From: an uncultured Clostridia bacterium
Lineage (GTDB): Bacteria; Bacillota; Clostridia; Christensenellales; UBA1242
Assembly: GCA_944381255.1 (NCBI GenBank)
Contig: CALWKL010000005.1
Coordinates: forward strand, 1-8,761
Length of the DNA stretch: 8,761 bases
Direction: 5' to 3'
Shown: positions 1 through 7,605 of the stretch, one piece after another
Layout of the letters: the number at the start of each line of letters is the position of its first letter
How positions within the stretch are numbered: the stretch's first letter is position 1
Position numbers and translations under genes: made by a program
The notes under the pieces: generated by a model
The model's database searches: none
The model's input: only the letters and a program-made list of their open reading frames with translations
What the model was told of the DNA's origin: nothing

Positions 1-710
<710 letters not shown>

Positions 711-712
711 TA

Positions 713-858
713 AGGAACGGTTTAGAGCCGTAACCAAGTCGACTTCGTACCCGTATGGGTACGATGGTGAATAGCAGTTTTACTGCTCGTGCAAAGTGAT
801 GCTTTGCAGACAAGATTAAAAAACTTAAGTAGACTATTCAGTTTTCATATAATTTGAG
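713..858 (+). other. 16S 3' trailer with three tandem stem-loops
   Basis: The spacer between the 16S 3' end and the terminator holds three perfect inverted repeats in a row: CGTACCC/GGGTACG (746-752 with 757-763, loop GTAT), AGCAGT/ACTGCT (773-778 with 782-787, loop TTT) and TGCAAAG/CTTTGCA (790-796 with 802-808, loop TGATG). A palindrome AAGTCGACTT lies at 736-745. The segment ACTATTCAGTTTTCA (833-847) resembles a stretch I recall from rRNA spacers of low-GC Gram-positives. By inference these are processing or transcription-elongation elements of the rRNA transcript. I see no tRNA in the spacer. The hairpins are read directly from the sequence; their role is not shown. Confidence 0.6.
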
Positions 859-893
859 ATGAGATTAATCGTAAGGTTAATCTCATTTTTTTT
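859..893 (+). terminator. Intrinsic terminator closing the 16S transcript
   Basis: A 12-bp stem (859-870 with 875-886, one T-G wobble next to the loop) closes a GTAA tetraloop (871-874, GNRA type) and runs into eight Ts (886-893). This is a strong textbook rho-independent terminator, and it lies about 150 nt past the 16S 3' end. It implies that the rRNA transcription unit ends here instead of continuing into 23S. Confidence 0.93.
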
Positions 894-921
894 GTTTAAA
901 AACAATATTACTTATTTAAGT

Positions 922-944
922 TTTGGTATGTTGTATATACTAAA
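922..944. repeat. Short dyad symmetry upstream of the surface-protein promoter
   Basis: TTTGGTAT (922-929) and ATACTAAA (937-944) form an 8-bp inverted repeat with one G-T wobble around a 7-nt centre. It lies about 43 nt upstream of the proposed -35 box of the repeat-protein genes and could be an operator half-site pair. In DNA this AT-rich it could also be chance. It has no T tract, so it is not a terminator. Confidence 0.25.
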
Positions 945-986
945 TCATAATAAATGTCCTTTCTGATAGAAATTAATATATTTTAA

Positions 987-1015
987 TTGCTAAATTTTTG
1001 CAAAAATTGTAAAAT
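987..1015 (+). promoter_or_regulatory. Putative sigma-A promoter of the repeat-protein operon
   Basis: TTGCTA (987-992) and TAAAAT (1010-1015) are separated by exactly 17 nt. This would start transcription at about 1022 and give a 5' UTR of roughly 64 nt. It is the best-spaced pair I found between the rRNA terminator and the first gene. The surrounding DNA is very AT-rich, so the call is moderate. Confidence 0.55.
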
Positions 1016-1069
1016 TGAATAAAAAGGGCAAAGTAGACATACAAGCACAAAATTAGCCAATATAAAAAT

Positions 1070-1080
1070 AGGTGGGGTGG
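1070..1080 (+). promoter_or_regulatory. Ribosome binding site deciding the start of the first repeat protein
   Basis: The purine run AGGTGGGGTGG (1070-1080) complements the 16S 3' end and sits 5-10 nt before ATG at 1086. The in-frame GTG at 1077 lies inside this run and would have almost no spacing, so ATG 1086 is preferred. Confidence 0.7.
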
Positions 1081-1085
1081 TTTAT

Positions 1086-3605
1086 ATGAATCTAAAAAAG
1101 AAAACGCGGTTGTTCTTTGTATTGTTTAGTTTTTTTATAGCAATAGTATTAGCATTAACTACTGCCGTTATATTACTTTTTTATACAAAAGTGGAAGCAT
1201 ATAATACTAGTATAGGTAATGAATCTTCTTTGCCAGGATATGTAGGTAATTTACTAAGTAGTAATAATTCTATTAACCAGACCACTTATAATAAATTGAT
1301 GGCAAAGTTAGGTTCTCTAGAAACGGCAAAAGCGAAAGATTTGAACAACAGTGTACCTATAATTTTCCAAATGGGTACATATTCGAATAAACCTATATAT
1401 TGGCAGGTCGTTTACAAACATAACAATTTTATTACAGTTTGGATGACTCAGCCATATACTGTAGGAAGCTTCAATTATTCTGATAGCGCGTTGGGATATT
1501 CTGAAAATGCAAATTACTCAAAATCTAATATTCGAACAAAAACATTACAAATATATGATTCCTTGGTGTCAAGTTATCCTATTATAAATGATATAGTGGC
1601 TACTCCTGAGGTCGCGGCTAGTGATTGGCAAACTACACAAATTAATACTAACTATGAAGCACCCGATTCTGATACTTGGTCAATTATGAATAGTTTAGGT
1701 GTACAAACTGCAGATGGCAACCCATATGGCTGGAGTTGGGAAAGTTGTATGCAGGATAAATTTTGGATTCCTTCTTATTATGAAGTGCATTACAGCGAGG
1801 AAACAAAAGTTGATTGGTCATATCCAGGAGATTCTAATGAGCGACTGGGCTTTTGGGGACTATCGCAGACGGAAAAAGGTTTTTATACTCGTTCGCTAGA
1901 TGGTATTTCTACAGATGCTTGTTGGCTTCGTTCAGGGTATTCATTACTAGATTTCCAAGGTATGCGAGTACATTCGAACGGTCGTTCTAGTAATTTGATT
2001 GTTTCTAACCAATATGGTATTAGGCCAGCTGCACACATTTCATTAGCGAGCTTTTTATCGTATACTGCAGATGCTCAATTGGGAAACTCTTTTGGTAGTG
2101 TAAATATATCGCCTGATGTTTCTTCTTATAAATATAATACTACAGTTACTCTCATAGCTACTCCTGATGTTAATTATGAGGTAGATTATTGGACAAAATC
2201 TATTGATGGTGGTGCTGAAGTTACTATTCAGCAAGGTGGTACTACATTATTAGATAAAGTAACTGCAAATGTTGTGTATAGAGTCTATTTTAAAATAAAA
2301 CAATTTCAAGTTAGTGTAGAAAGTAATAATTCAGAATATGGTTCAGTAAGCATAATGCCAAATGGTACTATATTTGACAGCGGTAGTACTATCTCTATTT
2401 ATGCTACCCCAGCGCCACATTACCAAGTATCGCATTGGACAAAGATTATAAATAACATAGAATATGATTGGGCTCCTGAGGGAAGTGGTTATCCAAATAT
2501 TGTTACTGATATAGTGTCTGATAATACAGTTTACAAAGTTTATTTTAAATTGCAACAGCATAGAGTCAGTGCTGTTAGTAGCAATACACTTTTTGGCACT
2601 GTTGCTATAACTCCGCAAGCGACATATGTTGATTATGGTACCAAGATTACTCTTACTGCTACCCCAGCTCCACATTATGCAGTAGCTTATTGGACAAAGA
2701 CTATAGATGGTATAGAATCAGTTTGGAGTCCTCAAGGTGGCGAATATCCTAATGTTGTTAATGATATCGTTCAACAAGACACAATATATAAAGTTTATTT
2801 TGAGAAAGTAGAATATACAGTAACTTATTCTGTAAATAATCAAAGTTATGGTAGCATAAGTGTTTTACCTAATACAAATATTTTTACATATAGTGAAAAG
2901 ATTACTTTGACAGCATCGCCGACTGCTAATTATGAGGTAGATTATTGGACTAAGAGCGTGGAAGGCGAAGAAGAATTAGTTGTTCAGTCTAAAGGTGATG
3001 TTCTTGAGGATAATATTACAGGCGATACAGCCTATAAAGTATATTTTAAAATAAAACAATATATTTTCAATATATTTAGTAATGATTCAAAGTGTGGTAC
3101 AATTAGAAATGAGTTAACTAACACAACGGGTGGAGATGTCGGAATATTTGATGCTGGTACTACTTTTAGTTATAGAGCAATACCTAACGAAAACTATATT
3201 TTTTTGCATTGGAAAGGAATTGATGGTACTATTTTAAACTCAAATTCTCTTTTAGAGGTGGTTTTACAAGATGACAGCGTATATGTCGCCGTTTTCGTGT
3301 ATGCTGGATTTTCGGTAAATTCATCTAATGGAGGTGGGGTCAGTGTGAATGGCTATATAGATGGTGAAATGCAACCTAATGATGAAGTTACTATTGTGGC
3401 GAATGGACAACAAGGTTATGCTATATCTGGCTGGATATGTTCCGATGGCACAGATTTGAGCGAATATGCTATTGACAGAACTTCTGGGAAAGTTAATGCT
3501 AGTATAAATTTGCCATATAGTTTGGTATTAGGCAAAGTTGTGATTGCTCAATTTAAACCTGTAAAGAATGAAAATGTATCCGATGATTTACATAATGCAG
3601 ATTAA
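1086..3605 (+). CDS. Membrane-anchored extracellular protein, DUF6273-like domain plus six InlB-type repeats
   Basis: The protein is 839 aa from ATG 1086 (842 aa if GTG 1077 is used). The N-terminus has a basic stretch (KKKTR) and a long hydrophobic segment at residues 8-33, either an uncleaved signal anchor or a signal peptide with possible cleavage after VEA. Residues about 90-323 match the DUF6273 pattern: YWQVV near 105-109, WIPSYYEV near 227-234, WLRSG at 280-284 and GIRPA at 311-315. Residues 326 to about 830 are six tandem repeats of about 80-88 aa. The first four carry the core 'TLTATP..Y.V.YWTK...YKVYF' seen in divergent InlB B-repeats (Flg_new_2-like); the last two are a distinct C-terminal pair. 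There is no LPXTG motif or C-terminal membrane segment, so anchoring would be at the N-terminus. It is likely co-transcribed with its paralog 42 nt downstream. Binding or adhesion is a plausible role from repeat type only; the actual function is unknown. Confidence 0.88.
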   Translation: MNLKKKTRLFFVLFSFFIAIVLALTTAVILLFYTKVEAYNTSIGNESSLPGYVGNLLSSNNSINQTTYNKLMAKLGSLETAKAKDLNNSVPIIFQMGTYSNKPIYWQVVYKHNNFITVWMTQPYTVGSFNYSDSALGYSENANYSKSNIRTKTLQIYDSLVSSYPIINDIVATPEVAASDWQTTQINTNYEAPDSDTWSIMNSLGVQTADGNPYGWSWESCMQDKFWIPSYYEVHYSEETKVDWSYPGDSNERLGFWGLSQTEKGFYTRSLDGISTDACWLRSGYSLLDFQGMRVHSNGRSSNLIVSNQYGIRPAAHISLASFLSYTADAQLGNSFGSVNISPDVSSYKYNTTVTLIATPDVNYEVDYWTKSIDGGAEVTIQQGGTTLLDKVTANVVYRVYFKIKQFQVSVESNNSEYGSVSIMPNGTIFDSGSTISIYATPAPHYQVSHWTKIINNIEYDWAPEGSGYPNIVTDIVSDNTVYKVYFKLQQHRVSAVSSNTLFGTVAITPQATYVDYGTKITLTATPAPHYAVAYWTKTIDGIESVWSPQGGEYPNVVNDIVQQDTIYKVYFEKVEYTVTYSVNNQSYGSISVLPNTNIFTYSEKITLTASPTANYEVDYWTKSVEGEEELVVQSKGDVLEDNITGDTAYKVYFKIKQYIFNIFSNDSKCGTIRNELTNTTGGDVGIFDAGTTFSYRAIPNENYIFLHWKGIDGTILNSNSLLEVVLQDDSVYVAVFVYAGFSVNSSNGGGVSVNGYIDGEMQPNDEVTIVANGQQGYAISGWICSDGTDLSEYAIDRTSGKVNASINLPYSLVLGKVVIAQFKPVKNENVSDDLHNAD
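2061..3059 (+). repeat. Four tandem InlB-like repeat units within the first surface-protein gene
   Basis: Unit boundaries were set at the conserved repeat ends (YKVYF followed by two or three residues): 2061-2303 (81 aa), 2304-2558 (85 aa), 2559-2813 (85 aa) and 2814-3059 (82 aa). Units 2 and 3 are closest to each other, sharing ATPAPHY and almost the same DNA around it. Units 1 and 4 share NYEVDYWTKS and an identical 19-nt stretch at their ends (2286-2304 and 3042-3060). The order is therefore A-B-B-A. Two more divergent units follow at about 3060-3308 and 3309-3580. The gene is open throughout, so the repeats are coding and not a CRISPR or intergenic array. Confidence 0.85.
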
Positions 3606-3647
3606 TGTATATTTCATTACAAAAAATAACAATTAGAGAGGGAAATA

Positions 3648-5450
3648 TTGAGTAAAAATAAGAGAAACTTGGTTTTAAATATTTTTGTACCGATTTTTAC
3701 TGGTATTTTAATTTTGGGTTGTATTTTGATGTTTGTCTTTTTGCCTAAGGAAAATTCGAAAGCGAGTACAGACCCTAATAAATTATTCGAAACTAATTTG
3801 CTTTCCTCTGGGACTACCATAAATAAAGATAATGCAGATGTTCTGTGTGCATTATTTAATAATGCTGGTGATACTCTTGATTGGCAACAATTATGCACAT
3901 TGAATGGGGGAAAGCCGATAATATTCCCTATGGGTACAATTCCAGGTACTAATAAAACAATTTATTGGGAAGTTGTCTATAAAAGTGGTGATTTCATTAC
4001 CGTTTGGATGACTGATAATTATACTGTTGAGTATTTTAATAATAATGGGAAAACTTATGAAGATGGAATTTGGGGCGGTAACTTAGGTACAAATTTTGGT
4101 AATGTGGCAAATTATTCTCAGTCAACTTTAAGAGAAACGGTGAATCAAATTTATTATGACTTGATTGAAATGACTGCATATCCTTTACTCGATTATTTGA
4201 TTGTTTCTCCTCAAGATGCTATGATGGTATATCAGCAAGGTTCTGCTCAGTATAATGTTTCAACAAAATTTAGATATGCAAATACAGGTACTACTTATTA
4301 TTCTCATCACAATGGAATGCTTAATCAAACTAATATAGATGAGCAGTATTACAATTGGATTTGGGACAATTCAGTTTATGATGATAAGTTGTGGATACCT
4401 TCCTATTTTGAAGTATGGAATTCTGGTGGCGGAACAGTATCAAGTGAGGCAGGAAGACAATATTTTGATGGTGGTTATTGGAATTTCTCAGAGTACGAGA
4501 ATATTGGTTTTGATACTTTAACTCTTGATGGCCCAAATAATATAAGCAAATCTTGGTTGCGCTCAGGTGAGTCATCTGCTAGCCAAAATGCTATAGTAAC
4601 TATGGATATAGGTGGAGTAAATAATGCGAATGCTAGTACTTATTGTGGTGTACGCCCGGCAGTACACTTGTCGCTAGAAAATATCTATTTATCAACTCAA
4701 GAGTATGCTATATCCGCTATTTGTAATGGAAACGGCTCTGTAAGCATTGACCCAAATATTTCAAAAGCAAATGGTGGTACCAGTATTACTTTGTCCGCCG
4801 TGGCTGAGAATGGATATGTCGTAGATTATTGGGCAAAGGTAGTCGATGGAGTAGAAAGTATATGGACTCCACATGAAGATGATAATTTAAACACGGTAGT
4901 AGATATTGTTACGGCAAATACAATTTATAAAGTTTATTTTGTGAAACAATACGTATTGACTATAATGAGTGGGAATGCCAATTATGGAGTGGTAGTAAAT
5001 GTTCTGGATAGTAATATCGGCGGTGTAATGGGAAAGTTTGATGCTGGAACAGTGTTCAAATATAGAGCTGTGCCTAATAGTGGTATTGTTTTTAAACATT
5101 GGCAAGATGCAAATGGTACAGTAGTTAGTACTCAAGAAGTTTTGAATGTTGAATTGCAAGCGGATAGTGTTTATATAGCAATTTTTGAAGTAAGCGGTAC
5201 TTCGGCAAATGCTGTCGGTGGTGGTTCGGTTTATATTGAAATAAATGAGTCAGATGGTGTGGTTACTTTGATTGCTACACCGTATAGTGGGTATTATTTA
5301 GTAGGTTGGTCGTGTTCTGATGGGACCGATATTAGTCGATATACAGTAGATTCTGCTGATAACAAGGTGCTTACTATGGTAAAAATACCGCAATCGCTAG
5401 TTGAAAATAAAATAATTATCGCAACTTTCGAACAACAAAATAATGTTTAG
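3648..5450 (+). CDS. Membrane-anchored extracellular protein, paralog with three InlB-type repeats
   Basis: The protein is 600 aa from a TTG start, supported by AGAGAGGG at 3635-3642 five nt upstream; the next ATG would remove most of the membrane segment. Residues 10-32 are hydrophobic after the basic start MSKNKR. Residues 90-345 form the same DUF6273-like domain as in the upstream gene: WEVV at 107-110, WIPSYFEV at 249-256, WLRSG at 303-307 and GVRPA at 334-338. Three repeats follow. One InlB-like unit (about 350-434) has VDYWAK and YKVYF. Then comes a unit with FDAGTVFKYRAVPN (about 435-515), and a last unit with GWSCSDGTDISRY (about 516-597). The last two match the C-terminal pair of the upstream protein closely, so the genes are duplicates that differ mainly in repeat number. 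No sorting motif is seen. I found no terminator or good promoter in the 42-nt gap, so one operon is likely. Function unknown. Confidence 0.88.
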   Translation: MSKNKRNLVLNIFVPIFTGILILGCILMFVFLPKENSKASTDPNKLFETNLLSSGTTINKDNADVLCALFNNAGDTLDWQQLCTLNGGKPIIFPMGTIPGTNKTIYWEVVYKSGDFITVWMTDNYTVEYFNNNGKTYEDGIWGGNLGTNFGNVANYSQSTLRETVNQIYYDLIEMTAYPLLDYLIVSPQDAMMVYQQGSAQYNVSTKFRYANTGTTYYSHHNGMLNQTNIDEQYYNWIWDNSVYDDKLWIPSYFEVWNSGGGTVSSEAGRQYFDGGYWNFSEYENIGFDTLTLDGPNNISKSWLRSGESSASQNAIVTMDIGGVNNANASTYCGVRPAVHLSLENIYLSTQEYAISAICNGNGSVSIDPNISKANGGTSITLSAVAENGYVVDYWAKVVDGVESIWTPHEDDNLNTVVDIVTANTIYKVYFVKQYVLTIMSGNANYGVVVNVLDSNIGGVMGKFDAGTVFKYRAVPNSGIVFKHWQDANGTVVSTQEVLNVELQADSVYIAIFEVSGTSANAVGGGSVYIEINESDGVVTLIATPYSGYYLVGWSCSDGTDISRYTVDSADNKVLTMVKIPQSLVENKIIIATFEQQNNV

Positions 5451-5487
5451 TTTCTACATAAAATATAAATTTTTTAAATTGATTGAT

Positions 5488-5523
5488 AAAAAGTTCCATT
5501 TATATGGGCTTTTTTATTTTTTT
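5488..5523 (+). terminator. Intrinsic terminator after the repeat-protein pair
   Basis: AAAAAG (5488-5493) and TCCA (5495-5498) pair with TGGG (5505-5508) and CTTTTT (5509-5514). The stem has one bulged T (5494), one wobble pair and a 6-nt loop, and is followed by a T-rich tract up to 5523. It lies 37 nt after the stop codon and is weaker than the terminator at 859, but its position is right. Confidence 0.7.
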
Positions 5524-5553
5524 ATCCTTTTACTATTGCTTTTCTTGAGTTAA

Positions 5554-5592
5554 TTAGGTAAAAAATAGGTTAAAATTTAGGTAAGAAATAGG
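5554..5592. repeat. Imperfect 16-bp direct repeat upstream of the rpsJ promoter
   Basis: TTAGGTAAAAAATAGG (5554-5569) is repeated as TTAGGTAAGAAATAGG (5577-5592). The copies match at 15 of 16 positions with a period of 23 bp, close to two helical turns. The second copy ends 46 bp before the -35 box at 5639. It could be a regulator site or an upstream activating element, or a chance repeat in AT-rich DNA. It does not form a hairpin. Confidence 0.5.
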
Positions 5593-5638
5593 GTGGTTTT
5601 GATATATAAAAAATTATAAAATATTTTGAAGAAAAGTG

Positions 5639-5667
5639 TTGACAAACATTCTCTTTTGTATTATAAT
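5639..5667 (+). promoter_or_regulatory. Perfect-consensus promoter of the S10 operon
   Basis: TTGACA (5639-5644) and TATAAT (5662-5667) both match the sigma-A/sigma-70 consensus exactly, with a 17-nt spacer. Transcription should start at about 5674. This fits very strong expression of ribosomal proteins and leaves a leader of about 323 nt before rpsJ. Confidence 0.95.
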
Positions 5668-5673
5668 CAGTTT

Positions 5674-5996
5674 ACTGTTAGTCTGGGTTGAAGCTCGAAG
5701 TTACCTCAAATTAAGCAACTTTTTGAGGAAAATTTGGGTGGACAAGTGACACAAAAGTGTTGCGGCCAAGCGATAAAATTTTGTTTTTATTTTTTTGACT
5801 TTCAGCACGACACACACGGATGCGTATTCTCGTGCGCGTGGGTACATTAAATTACTTTACAAGATAGGCTAGAATTTTTTTGCCTATTTTGTTATTTAAA
5901 GACCCATACGGCATGAGGGAAACATCGTGGTGCAGAAGGGTGGTTTTTACTGCCTAGAGGTAGCTTGGTATAGTTTATTCTTTTGGAGGTTGTACA
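5674..5996 (+). ncRNA. Structured 5' leader of the S10 operon, candidate cis-regulatory RNA
   Basis: No gene is apparent in this stretch of about 323 nt; it holds several helices readable by eye. They are CCTCAAA/TTTGAGG (5704-5710 with 5722-5728), GTGACAC/GTGTTGC (5746-5752 with 5757-5763, loop AAAA, two wobbles), GCACGA/TCGTGC (5805-5810 with 5830-5835), an 11-bp helix (5859-5869 with 5882-5892) and a small hairpin (5950-5954 with 5959-5963). An alternative helix (5705-5712 with 5731-5738) competes with the first. T-rich runs follow at 5784-5796. S10 operons of gamma-proteobacteria are autoregulated by L4 through their leader; whether L4 (third gene here) or another protein acts on this one is inference. 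The rpsJ Shine-Dalgarno GGAGGT (5985-5990) ends the leader and is not visibly sequestered. Confidence 0.6.
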
Positions 5997-6305
5997 ATGA
6001 GTACACAAAAAATTAGAATTAAGTTGAAGTCTTTTGACCACCGCTTAATTGATGAGGCTGCCGCTCGCATAGTCGATGCAGCTACAAGGTCTGGTTGCAA
6101 AGTTTCTGGACCTATTCCATTGCCAACTGGCAAGGAAATAATCACTGTCTTGAGATCTACTTTCATTCACAAAGACAGTCGTGAGCAATTTGAATTGCGC
6201 ACACACAAACGCTTGATTGATATCTTCAGCGCAAACAGCAAGACTGTAGACATTTTGTCAAAGCTAGACTTGCCAGCAGGTGTAGATATCAATATTAAAC
6301 TTTAG
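5997..6305 (+). CDS. rpsJ: 30S ribosomal protein S10
   Basis: S10 belongs to the head of the 30S subunit and, in many bacteria, also acts with NusB in transcription antitermination. The 102-aa length is typical. Family features are the start KIRIKLKSFDHRLID, the segment SGPIPLPTGKE (near 38-48) and RTHKRLIDI (near 68-76), followed by an acidic and hydrophobic tail. ATG 5997 follows GGAGGT with a 6-nt gap. It is the first gene of the S10 operon here, downstream of the perfect promoter and long leader. The upstream neighbours are surface-protein genes, not the str genes (rpsL, rpsG, fusA, tuf) often found before rpsJ. Confidence 0.98.
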   Translation: MSTQKIRIKLKSFDHRLIDEAAARIVDAATRSGCKVSGPIPLPTGKEIITVLRSTFIHKDSREQFELRTHKRLIDIFSANSKTVDILSKLDLPAGVDINIKL

Positions 6306-6334
6306 GTAAACAACGATAAAAGGAGAATTAGTTT

Positions 6335-6964
6335 ATGAACAAAGCAATTTTAGGTAAGAAACTTGGTATGACACAAGTTTTCGCTACCAATGGCCTAGTG
6401 ATCCCTGTAACCGTTGTTGAGGCTGAGCCAAATGTTATCGTTCAGATAAAGAACGAGGACAAAGATGGTTACAATGCGATTGTTGTTGCCTATGGTAGTA
6501 TCAAGAAAGATTTGGTAAACAAGCCTCGTGAAGGTACTTTCGCTAAGGCTGGTGTAGAGCCAAAACGCATTTTACGCGAATTCCGCGTAGACAATGTAGA
6601 TACCTATGCTGTAGGGCAAGAGATCAAGTGTGATGTCTTTGCTGAGGGTGAGAAAGTTGATGTAATCGGTAATAGTCGTGGACGTGGATTTACTGGTATC
6701 ATTTATCGCTGGAATATGAAACATCAAGACAACACCCACGGTGGTAATAAGATTCACCGTCACCAGTCATTGGGTAGTGGCCCAGGTATTGCAAAGGTAT
6801 TTAAGGGAAAGAGAATGGCTGGCCGTTATGGTGGCACTCGTACAACTGTACAAAACCTTGAGGTCGTAAGGGTCGACAGTAGCAGAAATTTAATTTTGGT
6901 TAAGGGCGCAATCCCAGGACCACGTAATGGCGTGGTAATGGTTAGAGACGCTGTCAAAGCCTAA
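6335..6964 (+). CDS. rplC: 50S ribosomal protein L3
   Basis: L3 is an early-assembly 23S rRNA-binding protein whose extended loop reaches toward the peptidyl-transferase centre. The 209-aa length is normal. Diagnostic segments are the start KAILGKKLGMTQVF, NKPREGTFAKAGV, the glycine/arginine-rich SRGRGFTG, KVFKGKRMAGRYGG and TVQNLEVVRVD, with the C-terminal KGAIPGPRNGVV. In the loop, HRHQSLGSGPGIAKVF departs a little from the common 'GS.G....PG.VF' form. AAAGGAG (6318-6324) precedes ATG by 10 nt, and the gap from rpsJ is 29 nt, consistent with one operon. Confidence 0.98.
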   Translation: MNKAILGKKLGMTQVFATNGLVIPVTVVEAEPNVIVQIKNEDKDGYNAIVVAYGSIKKDLVNKPREGTFAKAGVEPKRILREFRVDNVDTYAVGQEIKCDVFAEGEKVDVIGNSRGRGFTGIIYRWNMKHQDNTHGGNKIHRHQSLGSGPGIAKVFKGKRMAGRYGGTRTTVQNLEVVRVDSSRNLILVKGAIPGPRNGVVMVRDAVKA

Positions 6965-6978
6965 GAGGAGAGAAGACA

Positions 6979-7605
6979 ATGCCTACAACAAAAGTTTACA
7001 ATTTACAAGCAGTTGAAGTTGGTAATGTAAAGCTAGATGACGCTGTGTTCGCTAGAGAATACAACGAGCCTCTTATCCACCAAGCTGTGGTAGCTTACCT
7101 AAACAATCAACGTCAAGGCACCAAGGCAAATCTTAGCCGTAGTGAAGTACGCGGTAGAGCCAAAAAGCCTTGGAGACAAAAGGGTACTGGTCATGCTCGT
7201 CAGGGTAGTAGACGCGGACCTCAATGGACAAAAGGTGGTCTTGCTTTTGCACTCAAGCCTAGAGACTTTAGTCAGAAGCTTAACAAGTCAGCAAAGCGTG
7301 CCGCTTTTTGTAGCGCCATTAGTCAAAAGTTGGCTGACAAAGACGTGTTTGTCGTAGAAAACTTTGACCTAAAGGACCACAAGACCAAAACTATGCAAGC
7401 TGTATTAGATGCATTCAAGTGCGAAAAGTCAGTGCTAGTTGTATTGGATCAACCAAATGAAAACGTTATGAGAGCTAGTGGCAACCTAAGCAAAGTTCTT
7501 GTAGAGAATTTTAGTTTGATTAATGTTTACCAAATTGTTTGTGCTGATAAGATTCTTATCACAAAGCAGGCTGTAAAATCTATAGAGGAGGCTTATACTG
7601 AATAA
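6979..7605 (+). CDS. rplD: 50S ribosomal protein L4
   Basis: L4 binds 23S rRNA, and its long loop lines the peptide exit tunnel near the macrolide site; in E. coli it also represses its own operon. The protein is 208 aa, the usual size. The basic tunnel loop is clear at residues about 53-87, with WRQKGTGHARQGSRRGPQW (65-83), in the normal position. GAGGAG (6965-6970) lies 8 nt before ATG. The stop codon TAA shares its last base with the rplW start (TAATG), so translational coupling is likely. L4 is the natural candidate effector for the leader upstream of rpsJ, but nothing in the sequence proves it. Confidence 0.98.
   Translation: MPTTKVYNLQAVEVGNVKLDDAVFAREYNEPLIHQAVVAYLNNQRQGTKANLSRSEVRGRAKKPWRQKGTGHARQGSRRGPQWTKGGLAFALKPRDFSQKLNKSAKRAAFCSAISQKLADKDVFVVENFDLKDHKTKTMQAVLDAFKCEKSVLVVLDQPNENVMRASGNLSKVLVENFSLINVYQIVCADKILITKQAVKSIEEAYTE

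Noticed and set aside
711..858. tRNA gene in the 16S spacer
   Set aside because: The three hairpins have no cloverleaf spacing, T-arm GTTCGA motif or acceptor stem.
1077..1085. GTG start at 1077 for the first repeat protein
   Set aside because: It overlaps the Shine-Dalgarno run; ATG 1086 has proper spacing and keeps the whole membrane segment.
2061..3580. Regular repeats considered as a CRISPR or satellite array
   Set aside because: The period is about 245-255 nt, the units diverge and remain in one open frame, so they are protein repeats.
3617..3898. Reverse-strand open frame of 93 codons
   Set aside because: It is the shadow of the second repeat protein's N-terminus; its hydrophobic look reflects the complementary AT-rich membrane segment.
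5937..5954. AGGGTGG followed by TTTTTACTGCC, resembling a T-box sequence
   Set aside because: The conserved ACCGCG part is missing, and there is no terminator/antiterminator pair or tRNA-linked gene downstream.
5913..5957. Fourteen-codon open frame in the rpsJ leader (a possible leader peptide)
   Set aside because: There is no Shine-Dalgarno before its ATG and no run of regulatory codons; such short frames arise by chance.
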